Shown here: piece after piece, positions 14,606-21,465 of the stretch | How the letters are laid out: every line of letters begins with the position of its first letter | Position numbering within the stretch: position 1 is the stretch's first letter | Source: Casp-actino8 sp039800005 | GTDB lineage: Bacteria; Actinomycetota; Acidimicrobiia; Acidimicrobiales; Ilumatobacteraceae | Reading direction: 5' to 3' | Assembly (NCBI GenBank): GCA_039800005.1 | Contig: JBDLRN010000089.1 | Coordinates: 1 to 22,424, forward strand | Length of the DNA: 22,424 nucleotides | Notes under the pieces: generated by a model | Databases searched by the model: none | What the model was told of the DNA's origin: nothing | What the model saw: only the letters and a program-made list of their open reading frames with translations | Translations under genes and position numbers: made by a program

Positions 14606-14977
14606 TCACGCGCTGGGCATCTGCTTCAGGTACGACGCGGCGTCGAAATAGTCGCGCCACAGAGTGATCTTGCCGTCGACCACTTCCCACACACCGTTGA
14701 CCGGCAATTCGACCCATCCGTGCGGCATCTTGAAGCGATCGAGGCGCTCGTTGAACACCGTGGTGCCCGATTGCGCCTCGCGATGAACGACCCACTCGAT
14801 TTCGGAGCAGTTGGCGAACATGGGTCCGAGAATGCTCTTCACACCCTCGGGCCCGAACACCTTGATCATCGGAACGTTGTCGTACTCGCAATCGGGGGAG
14901 ACCATGGCGCAGGCCGTGTCGAGGTCGTTCGCTTCGAGAGCTCGGATGAATGCATTCACAGTGTCGAGAGGTGTCAT
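14606..14977 (-). CDS. Limonene-1,2-epoxide-hydrolase-like protein
   Basis: A 123-residue protein of the LEH family within the NTF2-like fold. Compared from memory with the Rhodococcus erythropolis enzyme, all five active-site residues are kept with the same spacing: Tyr32 and Asn34 (EYDNVP) for Tyr53/Asn55, Arg78 and Asp80 (ERLDRF) for Arg99/Asp101, and Asp109 (WRDYFD) for Asp132. The tail segment GVWEVVDGKITLWRDYFD is the family hallmark. The expected reaction is one-step hydrolysis of an epoxide to a diol by an Asp-Arg-Asp triad. The enzyme is about 26 residues shorter than the Rhodococcus one, mostly at the N-terminus. The ATG overlaps the stop of the upstream selenoprotein candidate as ATGA. 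The natural substrate is unknown; a P450-made epoxide is a reasonable guess. Confidence 0.88.
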   Translation of the reverse strand: MTPLDTVNAFIRALEANDLDTACAMVSPDCEYDNVPMIKVFGPEGVKSILGPMFANCSEIEWVVHREAQSGTTVFNERLDRFKMPHGWVELPVNGVWEVVDGKITLWRDYFDAASYLKQMPSA

Positions 14978-15495
14978 GGCTTCTTCCCTTCGGTTTCGGT
15001 GGGCGGTTCCTTGCTCCAGAGCACGTCGAAGTCGCGTTCGACACCGAGCACCTGGAAGGCGCGGCCGAGTCCGACACAGAATCCGACCGTCACGGTCAGT
15101 TCCAAGAGCTCGGCATCGGTGAAGGCGGAGCGAAGACGCTGCCAGAGTTCGTCGTCGATCGCCGTGTGATCGATGGCGAATCGCTCGGCGTATTCGGCCG
15201 CAAGCCGTTCACGCTCCGTGAATTCAGAATTGTCGTGGTAGTGCTGAACCGAGTTGTACAGCTCGTCGGTGAGTCCTTGCTGCATCGCCGATGCAGCCCG
15301 AGTGTTCAGTCAAACGACGCATTGATTGAGTTGTGCGATGCGCATCCGGGCGACCTCGCGCTCACGGATCCCCAGTGTCGATTGCACGTACACGGCTTCC
15401 GTCATGGCGTGGACGCCGAGGCCCATGTGCGGGGCGAGTTTCCACATGCGAGCGGCCTCGAGGCCCTCTCCTTCGGGTACGTCGATGCGGGCCAT
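14974..15495 (-). CDS. Carboxymuconolactone decarboxylase / AhpD-like selenoprotein candidate (CxxU, in-frame TGA)
   Basis: The frame runs from ATG 15495 (AAGGAG six bases upstream) to TGA 14974-14976 with one internal TGA at 15310-15312. Read as selenocysteine, it gives 173 residues, a normal length for the family. Residues 1-61 hold the N-terminal helices and REREVARMRIAQLNQ; the redox motif is C59-V-V-U62, and LNTRA follows. The remainder (ERERLAAEYAERFAIDHTAIDDELWQRLRSAFTDAELLELTVTVGFCVGLGRAFQVL, 94-150) is clearly the C-terminal CMD helices. The TGA replaces the second Cys of the CxxC that AhpD-like peroxidases use. The His usually four residues after it is Arg66. A hairpin at 15279-15297 fits a SECIS. 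The likely role is thiol/selenol peroxide or disulfide chemistry in the cytoplasm. The alternative, a pseudogene with a nonsense change, is less likely since both halves are otherwise intact. Confidence 0.85.
15279..15297 (-). promoter_or_regulatory. Candidate bacterial SECIS element
   Basis: On the coding strand the arm GCTGCATC (15297-15290) pairs perfectly with GATGCAGC (15286-15279) around a GGC loop. The loop begins 21 bases after the in-frame TGA and starts with G. Bacterial SECIS elements are stem-loops just downstream of the UGA, with the apical loop roughly 16-37 bases away and a G near its start; they are bound by SelB. The element lies within the coding sequence, as expected in bacteria. 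Confidence 0.8.
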
Positions 15496-15523
15496 GATGT
15501 CTCCTTCGCGTTCGGAACGTTGT

Positions 15524-17695
15524 TTAGCCGATGTCGCCCGAGTGGACGGCCTCGAGAACGGCGATGCGAACCGGAATGGCGCTCTGCACCACCATGCCGG
15601 TCACCCGGTCGTACCCCTGATCGACCGACACCAGGCGATTGGTCGGTGATCCGATGTCGCGGACCTTTTCGTCGGTGAGCGACGATCCGCCCCACGAGTG
15701 CGCCATCGAGATCACACCTCGGCGAACGTCGGGAGCAACGGCTGCCACGGCCTGAAGACTGGCGCGAGGCGACGTGATCTCGATCAGCCCACCCGTGGCC
15801 ACGCCGAGCTCACGCATGTCGTCGGGGTTCATGTAGGCATGATTGGTGGTGCCCTTGGCCGCCAGACCCGGCAGCTCCGTGCCGAGAGAGTTGAGAACGT
15901 GCTTGAGTCGTCGACTCACCAGCCGGAAGGGATACTCGGCCCAGTCGTCGCTCACGGTGGCCGCAGCGTCGGGTTCGCGGTGCATCTCGGCCAACTCGGC
16001 GGCGATGTCATCGGGTGCGAGTGTGAAGCGGGCCGTGCAATCGGGATCGGCTGGCACGACCACCATCGCCCGGTCGGCATGAACCGTGCGGCGATGACGG
16101 CGGATCTCGTTCATCGGCATACGAGACCCGGCGTAGGCGAGGTCGAGGATCTCGTCGTCGGTGGGGTGATGGTCGGTGGGTGCCGCGCCACCCGGGAAAG
16201 CGAGCGGGGAGCCGAGGCGGCGGCTGATCTCCCAGAACACTTCCCACTCGTTGAGGACGTCACCCGGTCGGGGCAGCACCGCCTCGGTGTAGTTGGTGTA
16301 CGGAGCACGGAACCAGCGGTCCATCAAGTGAGGAACGTCGGCTCGCTCGAGGGACAACGTGGGGGCGATCACGTAATGCGCGAATTCGGCAGTGGCCGAC
16401 AGGCGGTGATCGACCACGACCAAGAGTTCGAGATCCCGCATGGCGCGCATGGTGAGTTCCTGATCGGGCCAAGCGACGACCGGGTTGCCACCGTTCACGA
16501 CGAGTGCTCGCACCTGTCCCTCGCCGGGAGTGAGAATCTCCTCGGCCAGCGTCGTCGTGGGCATTTCACCACGCATACCCCGCAGATTGCGAAAGCGAGA
16601 CGCCGGACCTGGGGTGGGATTGCGAGCGGCGATCACCTGAGCGCGCTTGGGCATCTCGGGATACAGAAAGTTGCCGCTCTCGACATGATCGCCGGCGCGA
16701 TTCACACGACCGCAGATGGTGTTGAGGACGATCACGAAATGCTCGGCCAGGCTCGAGTGCGGGGCCATGTTGGGGCCGGTGCCGCAGCCCGCCGTACCGC
16801 GTGAACCCGCGGCGAACATCCGAGCCGCCGCCACCACGTCGTCGGCCGGGACGTCGCATCGACGGGCGACGTAGTCGAGATCGAACGGGCGTACCGAGTC
16901 GATGAGGGTCCCGAGATCACCCACCCACTGGTCGCAGAACTCGTGATCGAAGAGACCTTCTTCGAGGATGATGCGGGTGATTCCGGCGAGAAGGGTGGGA
17001 TCCTCACCGGGCTTGACGGCCAGGTGAACGTCGGCCTGTTGAGCGAGTTCGGTGCGACGTGGGTCGACGACGATCAACTTGAGACCGCGCTTCTTGGCCT
17101 CGCGCAGAACGACGATCGGGTTGGTTCCCTGGAGTCCTCCGGTGGGCCCGAAACTCGAGACCATCGGGTTGTAGCCCACCGCCAACAGCACGTCGGCGTC
17201 GGAGAAGTTGTGATAGCCGGCCTCCCAGATGCCGGTTCGAAACGGAGCGGTTCCCTTGGCCGGTTGATCGATGGTGACCGAGGTGTAGAAGGACGACGAA
17301 CCGAGCCCCTGGTGAAAGGCGCGTGCGGCCGGCACGGCCAACGAGTTCTGGTAGCCACCTGTTCCGGTGTAACTGGCGACGGCGTTGGGGCCATGGCGAT
17401 CGATGATGGCGGCCAGTCGGGAGGCGATGTCGTCGAGCGCTTCGGAAGAACCGATCTCTTCGAAGGTTCCGTCCGGACGGCGGCGAAGAGGCTTCAGCAG
17501 GCGAGCTGGGTGAGTGATCTGGTCGGGGAGTTGCCGGCCCTTGATGCAGGTGTAGCCACCGAACAAGGGATCGTCAGGCACGCCGCGCACCGCCGTGAGG
17601 CGACCCATCTGGACGTCGACCTCGAGTGGACAACTGGCGTGACACACCCGGCAGAAGGTCTGGTGCGTCGTCACCGCGTTCGGACTCGCAGGCAT
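15524..17695 (-). CDS. Molybdopterin (bis-MGD) oxidoreductase, DMSO-reductase superfamily catalytic subunit
   Basis: A 723-residue protein. The N-terminal [4Fe-4S] site is C15-x2-C18-x3-C22 and C50 (FCRVCHASC and YTCIKGRQLP). Molybdopterin-binding segments include LLAVGYNPMVS (170-180), KLIVVDPRRTELAQQADVHLAVKPGEDPTLL (206-236), ALVVNGGNPVVAWPD, and the C-terminal domain with RLVSRR, NHAYMNP and GVISMAHSWGG. No Tat signal is evident, so it is probably cytoplasmic. No Cys or Sec lies between C50 and C254, so the molybdenum ligand is not thiolate or selenolate; Ser, Thr or Asp in SSSFYTSVTIDQPAK is possible. There are no FeS or membrane subunit genes beside it. The start is ATG 17695; GTG 17701 two codons upstream is an alternative. 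It is the first gene of the operon, ending 28 bases before the CMD-like gene. Substrate unknown. Confidence 0.9.
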   Translation of the reverse strand: MPASPNAVTTHQTFCRVCHASCPLEVDVQMGRLTAVRGVPDDPLFGGYTCIKGRQLPDQITHPARLLKPLRRRPDGTFEEIGSSEALDDIASRLAAIIDRHGPNAVASYTGTGGYQNSLAVPAARAFHQGLGSSSFYTSVTIDQPAKGTAPFRTGIWEAGYHNFSDADVLLAVGYNPMVSSFGPTGGLQGTNPIVVLREAKKRGLKLIVVDPRRTELAQQADVHLAVKPGEDPTLLAGITRIILEEGLFDHEFCDQWVGDLGTLIDSVRPFDLDYVARRCDVPADDVVAAARMFAAGSRGTAGCGTGPNMAPHSSLAEHFVIVLNTICGRVNRAGDHVESGNFLYPEMPKRAQVIAARNPTPGPASRFRNLRGMRGEMPTTTLAEEILTPGEGQVRALVVNGGNPVVAWPDQELTMRAMRDLELLVVVDHRLSATAEFAHYVIAPTLSLERADVPHLMDRWFRAPYTNYTEAVLPRPGDVLNEWEVFWEISRRLGSPLAFPGGAAPTDHHPTDDEILDLAYAGSRMPMNEIRRHRRTVHADRAMVVVPADPDCTARFTLAPDDIAAELAEMHREPDAAATVSDDWAEYPFRLVSRRLKHVLNSLGTELPGLAAKGTTNHAYMNPDDMRELGVATGGLIEITSPRASLQAVAAVAPDVRRGVISMAHSWGGSSLTDEKVRDIGSPTNRLVSVDQGYDRVTGMVVQSAIPVRIAVLEAVHSGDIG

Positions 17696-17744
17696 GGCCA
17701 CCCCCGTCGGCTTCGGTGAAGCGGCCCCCGCCGCCTCGCCTCTC

Positions 17745-17750
17745 AAACTA
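17745..17750 (-). promoter_or_regulatory. Possible -10 box (TAGTTT) for the Mo-oxidoreductase operon
   Basis: On the minus strand TAGTTT lies inside the 12-mer GATTAGTTTGAG, which is repeated exactly before the LLM-oxidoreductase gene at 19164-19175. It would give a leader of roughly 40 bases before the start at 17695. Confidence 0.42.
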
Positions 17751-17763
17751 ATCGATCGGTAAG
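17748..17763. promoter_or_regulatory. Imperfect 16-bp palindrome in a divergent promoter, candidate operator
   Basis: CTAATCGATCGGTAAG matches its own reverse complement at 12 of 16 positions, with the centre CGATCG perfect. It overlaps the -10-like TAGTTT of the minus-strand operon and TAAGTT (17760-17765) of the plus-strand P450. That size and symmetry suit a dimeric TetR- or GntR-type repressor controlling both directions. No regulator gene is in the window. Confidence 0.5.
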
Positions 17764-17765
17764 TT
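17760..17765 (+). promoter_or_regulatory. Possible -10 box (TAAGTT) for the P450 at 17825
   Basis: TAAGTT fits TANNNT and would give a leader of about 50 bases before the ATG at 17825, which has its own Shine-Dalgarno. It overlaps the candidate operator. Confidence 0.38.
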
Positions 17766-17824
17766 CGGGGTGAGACCGAACGGGTCGAGTCGGACCGAGC
17801 GTGCCGCGCCAAGGGAGCCCCACG

Positions 17825-19132
17825 ATGACCCAGATCGACCCTGCCACCGTCGAGCGAGTGGATGCCCTGATCGCTCGCGATCAGTCGGCCATCGCCTGTC
17901 CGTATCCGATCTTCTCCGACATTCGGGCCGCCGGGGGAGTGGTGTTCAACGAGTCCCTCGGCGCCTGGCTCGTCACCCGCTACGACGACGTGCGAGGAGT
18001 TCTGCGCGACACCGAACGCTTCTCGAGCCTGTTCCCCACAGGACCGCAGCCCGGTGGGCAGTCGCTCATGCAGGGGATCATGGAGCTCATGAAGGAGCCG
18101 GAGATGGCGTCGGTTCTGGGATCGGTGTCGATGACCCGTGGTCGCGCTGCTGTTCTGTTGAATGCCGATCCGCCCGATCATCGTCGGCAACGCCGTCTGG
18201 TGAATCCGGCTTTCCGGCCCGACCGGCTTCGTCGGTTCGAGCCCCTCATCCATACGACGGCCCTGTCGTTGATCGACGACGTGAAGGACGCGCTCCGTCG
18301 TGACGGAGAAGTCGACATCGTGTCGGCGTTCGCAGTCGGACTCCCGATGACGATCATCGCCCACGCGCTGGGCGTCCCCGACGAGGATCTGGCCACGTTC
18401 AAGCGTTGGTCCGACGACATCGTGATGCCGGTCGGCAATCAGGACCCCTCGGTCGAGCAGGTTCGGGGTTTCGTTCTGTCGACCAAGGCTTTCAACGAGT
18501 ATTTCCTCGCTCGTATCGCCGACCGAAAGGTGCAACCGACCGACGATCTGCTGTCGGACATCGCGAATGCCGTGATCGACGGCGAAGAACTCACCGACGA
18601 CGAACAACTCGGCATGCTCACGCAGTTCCTCGTCGCCGGCAACGAGACCACGACCAAGTTGATCACCAACATCGTCCGACACCTCGCCGAGACGCCCCAG
18701 TTGCAGGAGCGCATCCGAGCCGACCGCCGACTCGTCGAGCCGCTCGTGGAGGAGATGCTCCGTATCGAGGCTCCTGTCGGTGGTCTCTTCCGACAGACCA
18801 AGGTCGACGTCGAGATCAACGGAGTGCCGATTCCGGCCGGCCAGCACCTCTGGCTGTTGTTCGCTTCGGCAAATCGCGACGAATGTCGTTTCGTCGATCC
18901 CGATGCGGTCGACGTCGAACGATCGAACGTGAAAGAGCATCTCGCCTTCGGCAACGGAGAACACTTCTGCCCGGGTGCCGGACTGGCGCGCGCCGAAGCT
19001 CGCATCGCCACCGAGGTGATCCTCGAACACCTGGCCGATCTGCGTCTCGCCGCCGGGAACGACTTCCGGTACGGGGACTCCTTCGTCCTTCGAGGGCTGG
19101 AACGCCTGGTCGTGCAGGCGCAGCCGATCTGA
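17825..19132 (+). CDS. Cytochrome P450
   Basis: A 435-residue soluble bacterial P450. It has I-helix AGNETT (271-276), ExxR at E310-R313 (EEMLRIEAPV), ASANRDECRF, and the heme loop FGNGEHFC with axial Cys382 followed by PGAGLARAEARI. A Pro directly follows the heme Cys where Leu or Ile is more usual. The CPYPIFSDIR N-terminal segment is characteristic of this class. The start ATG 17825 has AAGGGAG upstream; an in-frame ATG at 17801 lacks one. It is divergent from the Mo-oxidoreductase operon across a 129-base gap with a palindrome, so the two may be co-regulated. Redox partners are not encoded here; substrate unknown. Confidence 0.94.
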   Translation: MTQIDPATVERVDALIARDQSAIACPYPIFSDIRAAGGVVFNESLGAWLVTRYDDVRGVLRDTERFSSLFPTGPQPGGQSLMQGIMELMKEPEMASVLGSVSMTRGRAAVLLNADPPDHRRQRRLVNPAFRPDRLRRFEPLIHTTALSLIDDVKDALRRDGEVDIVSAFAVGLPMTIIAHALGVPDEDLATFKRWSDDIVMPVGNQDPSVEQVRGFVLSTKAFNEYFLARIADRKVQPTDDLLSDIANAVIDGEELTDDEQLGMLTQFLVAGNETTTKLITNIVRHLAETPQLQERIRADRRLVEPLVEEMLRIEAPVGGLFRQTKVDVEINGVPIPAGQHLWLLFASANRDECRFVDPDAVDVERSNVKEHLAFGNGEHFCPGAGLARAEARIATEVILEHLADLRLAAGNDFRYGDSFVLRGLERLVVQAQPI

Positions 19133-19152
19133 CGCAACGGACCTGGCACGGA

Positions 19153-19172
19153 ACTGATCAGTGGATTAGTTT
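19153..19172 (+). promoter_or_regulatory. Promoter region of the LLM-P450-SDR genes: palindrome plus TAGTTT -10
   Basis: ACTGATCAGT (19153-19162) is a perfect 10-bp palindrome directly upstream of TAGTTT (19167-19172). The TAGTTT lies within GATTAGTTTGAG, the 12-mer also found in the divergent promoter at 17742-17753 on the other strand. The implied leader is about 30 bases before the ATG at 19212. Confidence 0.42.
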
Positions 19173-19211
19173 GAGTGGGCGGCTCGGGGGGTCGCAAAGA
19201 GAGGTTGTGTC

Positions 19212-20180
19212 ATGAGTCGTCCGTTCCGTTTCGGCGTCCAGGGTTACGCCCCGTCGTCGGCCAAGGAGTGGCGAGACACGGCGAAGAAGGCCGAAGACCT
19301 CGGTTATTCGTCGTTCCATCTCGCCGACCACGTGATCGGGCCGGGTCCGGCCCTCACGCCCACTGGTCATCCCGTGCAGACGGTGGCGGCCGTGCCGGCC
19401 ATGGCGGTGGCCGCCGAGGCGACCTCGACCATCAAGATCGGTTGCCGGGTGCTGTGCGTCGACTATCGCAATCCGGTCATGCTCGCCAAGGAGTTGGCCA
19501 CCCTCGACTTCTTCTCGGACGGGCGGCTCGAAATCGGTCTCGGAGCCGGCTGGTTGCAGAACGAATACGACGCCATGGGGATTCCCTTCGATCGGGCCGG
19601 CGTGCGGCTCGACCGCATGGAAGAAGTGATCGGTCTTCTGCGCGCGTCGTTCGCTCCCGGCGAACTGAACCTGACCGGCTCGCACGTGCACGCGGTCGGA
19701 TTCGAAGCGGTGCCCAAGCCCGTCAATCCGCGTCCGCCGCTCATGATCGGTGGTGGGGCCCAGCGAGTGCTGACGATCGCCGGTCGTGAAGCCGACATCG
19801 TGAGTCTGAACTTCAACAACTCCACCGGTCGTCTCGGTCCGGAGGGCATCGGGTCGTCGACGGCGGAGTTGACCGAGCAGAAGATCCAGTGGGTGCGTAA
19901 CGGCGCCGGATCACGCTTCGCCGACCTCGAACTCGAGATCGCCGCTTACTTCACCGTCGTCACTCCGGACGGCGAAGCCACCCGCGCCAAGATGGCGCCG
20001 ATGTTCGGCATGACTCCCGAGGTCATGGCCGAACATCCGCACGTGCTCATCGGATCGGTCGACGAGATCTGCGATCGTCTGGTCGAACGCCGCGAGCGCT
20101 TCGGCATCTCCTACGTCTCGTTCGGCACGTCCAACATGGACGCCGTCGCCCCCGTCGTCAGCCGCTTGAGCGGCACCTGA
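19212..20180 (+). CDS. LLM-class (luciferase-like) oxidoreductase, probably F420-dependent
   Basis: A 322-residue TIM-barrel oxidoreductase of the bacterial luciferase-like superfamily. Markers are the first strand FRFGVQGYAP, a helix AEDLGYSSFHLADHV, TIKIGCRVLCVDYRNPVMLAKELATLDFFSDGRLEIGLGAGWLQNEY (residues 74-119), PRPPLMIGGGAQRVL and the late FGISYVSFG. The wording resembles the actinobacterial F420-dependent group rather than FMN monooxygenases, but the cofactor is an inference. It would move hydride to or from F420 on an unknown substrate in the cytoplasm. The ATG at 19212 has an AGAGAGG-type ribosome site upstream. The next P450 begins 13 bases after its stop, so the two are probably co-transcribed. 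Confidence 0.9.
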   Translation: MSRPFRFGVQGYAPSSAKEWRDTAKKAEDLGYSSFHLADHVIGPGPALTPTGHPVQTVAAVPAMAVAAEATSTIKIGCRVLCVDYRNPVMLAKELATLDFFSDGRLEIGLGAGWLQNEYDAMGIPFDRAGVRLDRMEEVIGLLRASFAPGELNLTGSHVHAVGFEAVPKPVNPRPPLMIGGGAQRVLTIAGREADIVSLNFNNSTGRLGPEGIGSSTAELTEQKIQWVRNGAGSRFADLELEIAAYFTVVTPDGEATRAKMAPMFGMTPEVMAEHPHVLIGSVDEICDRLVERRERFGISYVSFGTSNMDAVAPVVSRLSGT

Positions 20181-20193
20181 GAAAGGAGTCGCC

Positions 20194-21465
20194 GTGACCG
20201 TCGACCTCGGTACTTTCAATCCCTTCGACCCCACCACCTTGCAGTGCCCCTTCCCGCACTACGCCAAGATGCGTGAGGAGCAGCCCGTCTACGAGATTCC
20301 CGGTATGGGCATCAAGATGGTCACGCGTCACGATCTCGTGATGCAGACGCTCCGAGATCCACAAACGTATTCGTCGTCGTTCGGAACGTCGGGAATGCCG
20401 ATGAGCGAAGAAGTGCGCAAGCGCTTCGCCGAAGTGTTCGCCGAGGGGTACCCGCGCGTGGGCACGATGCTCACCGTCGATCAGCCCGATCACACGCGGT
20501 ACCGACGCCTGGTCTCGCGAGCCTTCCATCCCAAGGTGATCGCCGAACTCGAACCGACGATCCGTGAGATCACGGTCGCTCTGATCGACTCCTGGATCGA
20601 CAAGGGTCGGATCGAATTCGTCGAAGAGTTCGGCGTGCCGTTGCCGGTGCGAGTGATCGCCAAGGCGTTGAACGTTCCCGACGACCGGTTGGCCGATTTC
20701 AAGCGCTGGTCCGACGACTCGATCGCGGGTATCGGCACCAACATCTCGATCGACGAGCGAATCAAGGCCGAGTACGGCGTCAACGAGTTCCAGCACTACT
20801 TCGCCGAGCAGATCGACAAGCGCCGCACCGAACCGCAGGACGACATCTTGACCAACCTTCTGAACGCCACGGTCGAGGACGACGACCCCGAGGTGACCGA
20901 CAAGCGGCCGCTCGACATGCCCGAAATGCTCAGCATCATCCAGCAGTTGCTGGTGGCGGGGAACGAGACCACGACCAAGATGCTCACCGAGATGATGCGT
21001 CTGCTCGCCGAGAACCCCGAGCAATGGGCGAAGGTCAAGAACGACCCGTCACGTGTCGAGCGGATCGTCGAAGAGACGCTGCGCATGTCGACGCCCACCC
21101 AGGGCATGTGGCGTATCGTGACCACCGACACCGAGCTCGGGGGCCATCCGTTGAAGAAAGGTGATCGTCTGATCATCGTGTTCTCGTCGGCCAATCGCGA
21201 TGAGAAGCTCTACTCCGATCCCGACGTGTTCGATCCCGACCGCGACCATCTGCGCGATCACCTGGCCTTCGGCAAGGGCATCCACTTCTGCCTGGGGGCG
21301 AATCTCTCTCGCCTGGAAGGCAAGGTGGCGCTCGAAGAGTTGTCGAAGCGCATCGACTCGTTCACGTTGTCGGACTCGAACGCGTACGAGTACTTCCCGA
21401 GTTTCATGCTGCGTGGCCTCACGAGCCTCGAGATCGAGTTCACTCCGGCGGCGGTGTCGGCATGA
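20194..21465 (+). CDS. Cytochrome P450
   Basis: A 423-residue soluble P450. It has I-helix AGNETT (255-260), ExxR at E294-R297 (EETLRMSTPT), SSANRDEKLY, DPDVFDPDRDHLRDHLAFG, and the heme loop FGKGIHFC with Cys366 followed by LGANLSRLEGKVALEEL. The N-terminal FNPFDPTTLQCPFPHYAKMREEQPVY and these motifs resemble actinobacterial P450s acting on steroid or terpenoid substrates, which is similarity of style only. The GTG at 20194 has AAAGGAG upstream. The gene sits between an F420-type oxidoreductase and an SDR; its stop overlaps the SDR start as ATGA, so P450 hydroxylation followed by SDR oxidation is plausible. Confidence 0.95.
   Translation: MTVDLGTFNPFDPTTLQCPFPHYAKMREEQPVYEIPGMGIKMVTRHDLVMQTLRDPQTYSSSFGTSGMPMSEEVRKRFAEVFAEGYPRVGTMLTVDQPDHTRYRRLVSRAFHPKVIAELEPTIREITVALIDSWIDKGRIEFVEEFGVPLPVRVIAKALNVPDDRLADFKRWSDDSIAGIGTNISIDERIKAEYGVNEFQHYFAEQIDKRRTEPQDDILTNLLNATVEDDDPEVTDKRPLDMPEMLSIIQQLLVAGNETTTKMLTEMMRLLAENPEQWAKVKNDPSRVERIVEETLRMSTPTQGMWRIVTTDTELGGHPLKKGDRLIIVFSSANRDEKLYSDPDVFDPDRDHLRDHLAFGKGIHFCLGANLSRLEGKVALEELSKRIDSFTLSDSNAYEYFPSFMLRGLTSLEIEFTPAAVSA

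Noticed and set aside
14974..15495. Reading the CMD-like region as two separate small genes (61 and 103 residues) or as a pseudogene
   Set aside because: Both parts share one frame and together give one normal-length family member. The second part has no Shine-Dalgarno before its ATG at 15285, which lies inside the hairpin, and the break is exactly at the redox Cys position.
17696..19030. N-terminal extension of the Mo-oxidoreductase frame across the P450 at 17825-19132
   Set aside because: The extra 445 residues are antisense to a clear P450 and carry no motif. The family N-terminus with its FeS cysteines starts right after ATG 17695.
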